From assembly GCA_945485605.1 (NCBI GenBank), contig CALYSG010000073.1:1-8821 (forward strand): a DNA stretch of 8,821 bases. Direction: 5' to 3'. Below are positions 4,716 through 8,821 of this stretch, one piece after another; position 1 is the first letter of the stretch; each line of letters opens with the position of its first letter. This DNA is from an uncultured Clostridia bacterium (GTDB lineage Bacteria; Bacillota; Clostridia; Oscillospirales; CAG-272). The position numbers and the translations under genes are program-made. The notes beneath the pieces were generated by a model, which ran no database searches, was not told the origin of the DNA, and saw only the letters and a list, made by a program, of their open reading frames with translations.

Positions 4716-6902
4716 TTATTTTTTTAATATATTAAGATTCTTGCCGTCCTCCCCCAACATAGAGAGACCTATACGCTTGCGTTTCTCGTCGACAGAGAGG
4801 ATTCTGACCTTCACGATGTCTCCGACAGATACGATCTCCGTCGGGTGTTTCACGTATTTTTCGGACATGGCGGAGATATGCACGAGTCCGTCCTGATGCA
4901 CTCCGATATCGACGAAGGCTCCGAAATCTATTACGTTTCGGACCGTTCCGGTCAGGAGCATACCGGGCTTCAGGTCTGACATATCCATTATGTCATCGCG
5001 CAGCACGGGCGGGGTGAAGGAATCGCGGATATCGCGCCCCGGCTTTTCGAGCTCGGCGACGATGTCGAGCAGGGTAGGCTCACCGATCCCGAGGCTCTCC
5101 GAGACAGCTTTTACTCCGGCGCGGTTGAGCTTGGCGCGGAGCTCGGAGAGCTTTCCGGTACGCACGTCCTCTTCGGTATAGCCGAAGGTATCGAGAAGCT
5201 TTTTTGCCGCTTCGTAGGATTCGGGGTGAACTCCGGTATTGTCAAGGATCTCTGAAGAACCCGGCACGCGGAGGAAGCCCGCGCACTGCTCGAAAGCCTT
5301 TGCTCCTATCTTCGGAACCTTGAGTATCTGCGCACGTGTTCTGAATTCTCCGTTTTCCTCACGGTACTTTACTATATTCTTTGCCGTCGTAGCGTTGATA
5401 CCCGAAATGTAGGAAAGCAATGAATGTGACGCCGTATTGAGGTCGACTCCGACGCTGTTGACGCAGTCCTCGACAACTCCGGTGAGGGCGCTGTCAAGCC
5501 TTGCGGGCTTCATATCGTGCTGATACTGACCGACACCTATCGACTTCGGGTCGATCTTGACGAGCTCGGCAAGGGGATCCTGAAGTCTTCTCGCGATGGA
5601 AACCGCCGATCTCTGTGTCACATCAAAATCGGGAAATTCGTCGGCGCCGAGCTTAGAGGCAGAATAGACCGAGGCACCGGCTTCGCTTACCATAATATAT
5701 TTACAGCCTGCCTCGGGGATGGTCTTGAGCAGGTTGGCGATGAAGATCTCGCTCTCCTTCGATGCAGTTCCGTTGCCGATTGCTATGACATTGACTCCGT
5801 ACTTTGAGATGAGTCGCCTGACGGTTCTGCCGCTCTCTTCTATTCTTTCCTGCGGCTTTGTCGGGTAGATGACCGCAGTGTCGAGGACCTTGCCCGTGCG
5901 GTCGACGACGGCGAGCTTGCATCCCGTTCTGTAGCCCGGGTCAAAGCCGAGGACGGTCTTGCCCTTTATCGGGGGTTGCATAAGAAGATGCGAGAGGTTA
6001 TCGGAAAACAGCTTTATTGCTCCCTCTCCCGCGCGGTCGAACATATCCGAGCGGATCTCGCGCTCGATCGAGGGCGAGATAAGTCTTTCGTATCCGTCGA
6101 TGATCGCCGAGCAGAGCTGCTTTGACGCGGGGCTTTTCGCGTTTGTTATAAGCTCATTGAAAAGGTAGTTTATCGCGTATTCCTCAGGCAGGTCTATCGA
6201 GACCTTCAGGAATTCTTCCTTTTCGCCGCGGTTGATGGCAAGGATCCTGTGATCCGGGACCTTCTTCAGCGGCTCCTTGTAGTCGTAATACATATTGTAG
6301 ACCGAGTCTTCCTCTTTTGTACCGGAGGTGACAAGCGTACCGTTATTGAAGGTGATAAGTCTCAGCTGCTTTCTGAAATCTGCGTTATCCGATACATCCT
6401 CTGCGATTATGTCGCGCGCACCCGCGAAGGCATCTTCGACGCTTTCGACTCCCTTTTCGGGGTCAACGAAGGTTTTTGCCTGCGCCTCGAGCGAAGGCTC
6501 GTAGGTGTCGAGCTGTTGCATAATGAGCTGAGCAAGTCCCTCAAGCCCCTTCTCACGTGCGACCGAGGCGCGGGTCTTGCGCTTCGGACGGTAGGGGCGG
6601 TAGATGTCGTCGACCTCGGTTATTGTCGAGGCGGCGTCGATTGCCGTGACAAGCTCGGGGGTGAGCTTTCCCTGCGCCTCGATGAGCGCTTTTACCTCTT
6701 CACGGCGTTTTTCGATGTTGCGGAGATAGGTCAGGCGGTCGTCAAGGTCTCTCAGCACCGTATCGTCGAGCGAGCCGGTGACCTCTTTTCTGTACCTTGC
6801 GATGAACGGAATGGTGTTGCCCTCGTCGATAAGGGCGACGGTCTTCTCAACCTGAGATACCGACAGACCGAGCTCTTTTGCGATTGTTTCATTGATCGTC
6901 AT
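4716..6902 (-). CDS. tex: Tex family RNA-binding transcription accessory protein
   Basis: Tex is a cytoplasmic nucleic-acid-binding protein related to eukaryotic Spt6, thought to act in transcription and RNA metabolism; its exact role in most bacteria is unsettled. It is 728 aa, full length for the family. The helical N-terminal Tex domain covers about 1-200 and includes TIPFIARYRKE (30-40) and the DDIYRPYRPKRKT block (98-110). A YqgF/RNase H-like domain spans about 315-440 (LGFDPGYRTGCKLAVVD at 318-334, AIGNGTASKESE at 374-385). The family motif VGQYQHDM is at 457-464. Helix-hairpin-helix repeats follow (about 495-548; ISGINATTAKNIV at 499-511), then a C-terminal S1 RNA-binding domain (about 646-716). 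The start at 6902 has AAAGGA about 9 nt upstream. It begins 20 nt after the rsuA stop, so it is the second gene of an rsuA-tex operon. No obvious intrinsic terminator follows. Confidence 0.95.
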   Translation of the reverse strand: MTINETIAKELGLSVSQVEKTVALIDEGNTIPFIARYRKEVTGSLDDTVLRDLDDRLTYLRNIEKRREEVKALIEAQGKLTPELVTAIDAASTITEVDDIYRPYRPKRKTRASVAREKGLEGLAQLIMQQLDTYEPSLEAQAKTFVDPEKGVESVEDAFAGARDIIAEDVSDNADFRKQLRLITFNNGTLVTSGTKEEDSVYNMYYDYKEPLKKVPDHRILAINRGEKEEFLKVSIDLPEEYAINYLFNELITNAKSPASKQLCSAIIDGYERLISPSIEREIRSDMFDRAGEGAIKLFSDNLSHLLMQPPIKGKTVLGFDPGYRTGCKLAVVDRTGKVLDTAVIYPTKPQERIEESGRTVRRLISKYGVNVIAIGNGTASKESEIFIANLLKTIPEAGCKYIMVSEAGASVYSASKLGADEFPDFDVTQRSAVSIARRLQDPLAELVKIDPKSIGVGQYQHDMKPARLDSALTGVVEDCVNSVGVDLNTASHSLLSYISGINATTAKNIVKYREENGEFRTRAQILKVPKIGAKAFEQCAGFLRVPGSSEILDNTGVHPESYEAAKKLLDTFGYTEEDVRTGKLSELRAKLNRAGVKAVSESLGIGEPTLLDIVAELEKPGRDIRDSFTPPVLRDDIMDMSDLKPGMLLTGTVRNVIDFGAFVDIGVHQDGLVHISAMSEKYVKHPTEIVSVGDIVKVRILSVDEKRKRIGLSMLGEDGKNLNILKK

Positions 6903-6922
6903 ATGTTGTTGTCCTTTTTATA

Positions 6923-7645
6923 TTACTTTCGGTTTCTGTTGTGTTTCTGAAGCGAGGAGATCTCCTCTTCGTTGAGGTACCGCCACTCACCTTCGGGAAG
7001 GGAAGGGTCGAGCGACAGCTCTCCGATGCTCACCCGGCGAAGGTAGGTTATTACGTTTCCGACGGCGGCGAACATACGCTTTATCTGATGGTATCTTCCT
7101 TCGGTTATTGTTATCTGCCCCTCGGTTCGGGTATCGGAGAGGGCCAGCTCGGCGGGCTTCGTTATTCCGTCACCGTTCAGCTCGACACCCGTGCGCAGCT
7201 TTTCGGCAGCTTCCTCCGAAATTTGAGATCCACAGCGGAAAAAGTAGGTCTTCGGCAGATGGCTGACCGGAGAGAGCAGAAAGTGAGACAGCTCACCGTC
7301 GTCGGTCAGCAACATAAGCCCCACCGTGTCACGATCGAGCCGTCCCGAAGGGAATAGTCCGCGGCGCAGCTCGGGCGGAAGAAGCTCAAGGACGGTCGGC
7401 AATCCGAGATCCTCGGTCGCACTGACGTAGCCCTGCGGCTTGTTCAGCATTATGTAGGTGTGCTCGCGGTAAGTTATCGGCGAACCGTCAAGGCATATTT
7501 CATCGGTTTTTGGTTCCACGCGGTCGTCGTGGCGCTTTGCCGGTGTACCGTTTACCGTGATCCTTCCTTTTTTGATTAAACGCGGAGCCTCGCTTCTTGA
7601 GGCTACGCCGGTCGTGCTCAGAAAGCGGTCGAGTCGCATTGACAT
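6923..7645 (-). CDS. rsuA: RsuA-family rRNA pseudouridine synthase
   Basis: This enzyme isomerises uridine to pseudouridine in ribosomal RNA; family members modify 16S U516 (RsuA) or 23S positions (RluB/E/F), and the exact site cannot be fixed from sequence alone. It is 240 aa. An N-terminal S4 RNA-binding domain (about 3-48; RLDRFLSTTGVASRSEA at 4-20, KKGRITVNG at 25-33) is followed by the catalytic domain. That domain has LNKPQGYVSA (67-76), the catalytic loop GRLDRDTVGL (101-110) with D104 as the nucleophilic aspartate, KTY (132-134), and the EGRYHQIKRMFAAVGN signature (182-197). The size and single S4 domain favour RsuA. The ATG at 7645 is preferred: GGAGGA lies 10 nt upstream, versus 16 nt for the ATG two codons later. 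It is first in the rsuA-tex operon, behind a near-consensus promoter. Confidence 0.92.
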   Translation of the reverse strand: MSMRLDRFLSTTGVASRSEAPRLIKKGRITVNGTPAKRHDDRVEPKTDEICLDGSPITYREHTYIMLNKPQGYVSATEDLGLPTVLELLPPELRRGLFPSGRLDRDTVGLMLLTDDGELSHFLLSPVSHLPKTYFFRCGSQISEEAAEKLRTGVELNGDGITKPAELALSDTRTEGQITITEGRYHQIKRMFAAVGNVITYLRRVSIGELSLDPSLPEGEWRYLNEEEISSLQKHNRNRK

Positions 7646-7681
7646 TTATCCGTATTCCTCCGGGAGATTTGATTACCTTCT

Positions 7682-7710
7682 ATTTTATCACAAAAAAGGG
7701 CTTTTGTAAA
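7682..7710 (-). promoter_or_regulatory. Sigma-A promoter of the rsuA-tex operon
   Basis: On the minus strand TTTACA (7710-7705) is followed by a 17-nt spacer and TAAAAT (7687-7682), the latter preceded by TGA (extended -10). Both hexamers match consensus in five of six positions. Transcription should start near 7675, about 30 nt before the rsuA ATG. The spacer contains ACAAAA/TTTTGT complementarity of unknown meaning. Confidence 0.82.
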
Positions 7711-7720
7711 CAGCAGGAGA

Positions 7721-7750
7721 GGGACCGCCGCGCCTTTTTGCGGAAGTCCC
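7721..7750 (-). terminator. Hairpin after pfkA, possible terminator without a U run
   Basis: Two 11-nt arms (7721-7731 and 7740-7750) pair with nine Watson-Crick pairs, one G-U and one mismatch around an 8-nt loop. It begins 13 nt after the pfkA stop codon, which is the right place for a terminator, but the minus-strand sequence after it (TCTCCTGCTG) has no T run. Termination may therefore be inefficient or factor-dependent, or the hairpin may stabilise the pfkA mRNA 3' end. Some read-through into rsuA-tex is possible. Confidence 0.45.
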
Positions 7751-7763
7751 ACCCTGAAGATAT

Positions 7764-8821
7764 TCAGTTCATAGCCTTTGAAAGTGACAGCCCGAGATCG
7801 TAAAGCTCGCGGATCTCGGCGCGTCTCTGGTCGGCGAGCGCCCTCATGGCGTTTACTTCTTCTTCCGAGAATTTGTCAAGGTCGCCGGGCTTCAGCTTGT
7901 TCTTGTAGAGCCTGTCCGCGGCGAGAGCCCAGTTGATGTCGACCGCGACGATCTTTGAATCGCGCTCGCATACGACAAGGTTGCTCTTGCCTTCAAGGAG
8001 AAGGTCGATGGCCTTCGCCGCCATAGCCGAAGCCGTTATGCGGTCGCGTGCGGTCGGATCTCCGCCGCGCTGAACATGGGCAAGGCGTATGAATCTTGAT
8101 TCGATGCCGACGACATCGTGGATCTTCTCATTGAAGTATTCGGCGTAGGGTCTGCCGTCGGGGGCGGTGACACCTTCGCTGACGCATACGATGATTGCTC
8201 TCTGACCGCCGGCTCTTGCGAGCTTGAGATTTTCGAGAGCCGCTTCCTCGTCAAATGGAATTTCGGGGATAACTATGGCATCGGCACCCGAAGCTATACC
8301 GACACGGAGGGCAAGCTCGCCGCAGTCACGTCCCATAAGCTCTACGACGCACCCGCGGGCATGCGAGCTGCCTGTATCGCGCAGCCGGTCTATCATGACC
8401 ATGGCGGTGTTCTGCGCGGTATCGAAGCCTACCGTATAGTCGGTAGCCGTTATATCGTTGTCTATAGTGCCCGTGACACCTATCGTGGGGATGCCGTGAT
8501 TTGTCAGGTCTGTCGCTCCGCGGAAGGTCCCGTCTCCGCCGATGGCTATTATCGCGTCGATCTCATTCTTGCGGCAGGTCTCGATAGCCTTGCGCATACC
8601 CTCTTCGGTCTTGAATTCGGGGCAACGGTCGGTATAGATCGCCGTTCCGCCGCGGTTTATGACGTTTTCGAGCTTTGCCGGGGTGAGCTCGACTATCTTA
8701 TTGGCGATGAGTCCGCTGTAACCGCCCTCGATACCGACTGCGGTGAGTCCCTTTTCGGAGGCTCTGCGTGCGATTGCTCGGACAGACGCGTTCATCCCCG
8801 GGGCATCTCCGCCCGATGTAA
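7764..8821 (-). CDS. pfkA: 6-phosphofructokinase, ATP-dependent type (5' end cut off by window edge)
   Basis: PfkA phosphorylates fructose 6-phosphate to the 1,6-bisphosphate, the committing step of glycolysis, in the cytoplasm. The reading frame continues through the internal Met at 8795 to the window edge, adding TSGGDAPG, the hallmark N-terminal PFK motif, so only a few N-terminal residues are missing. In the 351-residue fragment GGDGT (94-98) and TGTIDND (116-122) carry Gly at the two positions that distinguish ATP-dependent from PPi-dependent enzymes (GGDD and KTIDND), and D120 is the catalytic base. MGR (162-164) and HVQRGG (248-253) contact the substrate. Effector-site arginines known from E. 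coli (R21, R25, R54, R154) appear kept, but the K211/K213 region reads GGQR (about 204-207), so allosteric control may differ. The C-terminus extends about 30 residues beyond short PfkA forms in a charged, probably helical tail. The true start and promoter are outside the window. Confidence 0.94.
   Translation of the reverse strand, partial: TSGGDAPGMNASVRAIARRASEKGLTAVGIEGGYSGLIANKIVELTPAKLENVINRGGTAIYTDRCPEFKTEEGMRKAIETCRKNEIDAIIAIGGDGTFRGATDLTNHGIPTIGVTGTIDNDITATDYTVGFDTAQNTAMVMIDRLRDTGSSHARGCVVELMGRDCGELALRVGIASGADAIVIPEIPFDEEAALENLKLARAGGQRAIIVCVSEGVTAPDGRPYAEYFNEKIHDVVGIESRFIRLAHVQRGGDPTARDRITASAMAAKAIDLLLEGKSNLVVCERDSKIVAVDINWALAADRLYKNKLKPGDLDKFSEEEVNAMRALADQRRAEIRELYDLGLSLSKAMN

Noticed and set aside
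4585..4896. 103-residue plus-strand open frame across the ugpC-tex gap
   Set aside because: It starts inside the ugpC promoter region, lies largely opposite the tex S1 domain and has no supporting RBS or family match.
6249..6950. 233-residue open frame on the plus strand opposite tex
   Set aside because: Antisense shadow of tex with no RBS or domain; explained by GC-biased codon use of the real gene.
7655..7666. CTCCCGGAG inverted repeat overlapping the rsuA RBS as a possible occluding hairpin
   Set aside because: The arms are separated by one base, so it cannot fold as a local hairpin; it is simply the GGAGG ribosome binding site with a chance complement.
1..8821. CRISPR array, tRNA, rRNA, insertion sequence, defence island or toxin-antitoxin pair
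   Set aside because: No spaced direct repeats, cloverleaf-like segments, transposase motifs, terminal inverted repeats or defence-type protein domains were seen on either strand.

Overview
This window looks like ordinary chromosomal DNA from a Clostridia-type Firmicute, perhaps a gut Oscillospirales or Ruminococcus-like lineage. That is an inference from strong AGGA/GGAGG ribosome binding sites, consensus sigma-A promoters, moderate GC, a topoisomerase III with the Firmicute C-terminal zinc architecture, and an MsmX/UgpC-type orphan sugar-importer ATPase. UGA is used as a stop (topB, ugpC, pfkA), so the standard bacterial code applies. I found no tRNA, rRNA, CRISPR array, insertion sequence, integrase or phage gene, and no gene-free stretch longer than about 180 bases.

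Layout. One small gene lies on the plus strand at the left: a 60-residue protein with two CxxC pairs (132-314), with its own promoter. It converges with a minus-strand series and shares a bidirectional hairpin terminator (330-368) with it. Reading the minus strand in the direction of transcription, from the right edge leftwards, the order is: 6-phosphofructokinase (pfkA, 5' end cut off by the window edge); a two-gene unit rsuA-tex with its own promoter; a single-gene unit ugpC/msmX with promoter, 5' UTR hairpin and intrinsic terminator; and a two-gene unit topB-tdk with a textbook promoter, ending at the shared terminator.

Functions. The genes are housekeeping: glycolysis (pfkA), energising carbohydrate ABC importers (ugpC), rRNA modification (rsuA), an RNA-binding transcription accessory factor (tex), DNA decatenation (topB) and thymidine salvage (tdk). 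Topoisomerase III and thymidine kinase both concern DNA metabolism, which makes their co-transcription plausible; the other units are neighbours rather than a pathway.

I see no convincing undescribed multi-gene system. The items most worth a second look are the uncharacterised zinc-ribbon microprotein, a thymidine kinase whose P-loop has Ser in place of the glycine before the catalytic Lys, and two hairpins that sit 1-2 nt upstream of AAAGGA ribosome binding sites, before ugpC and before tdk.
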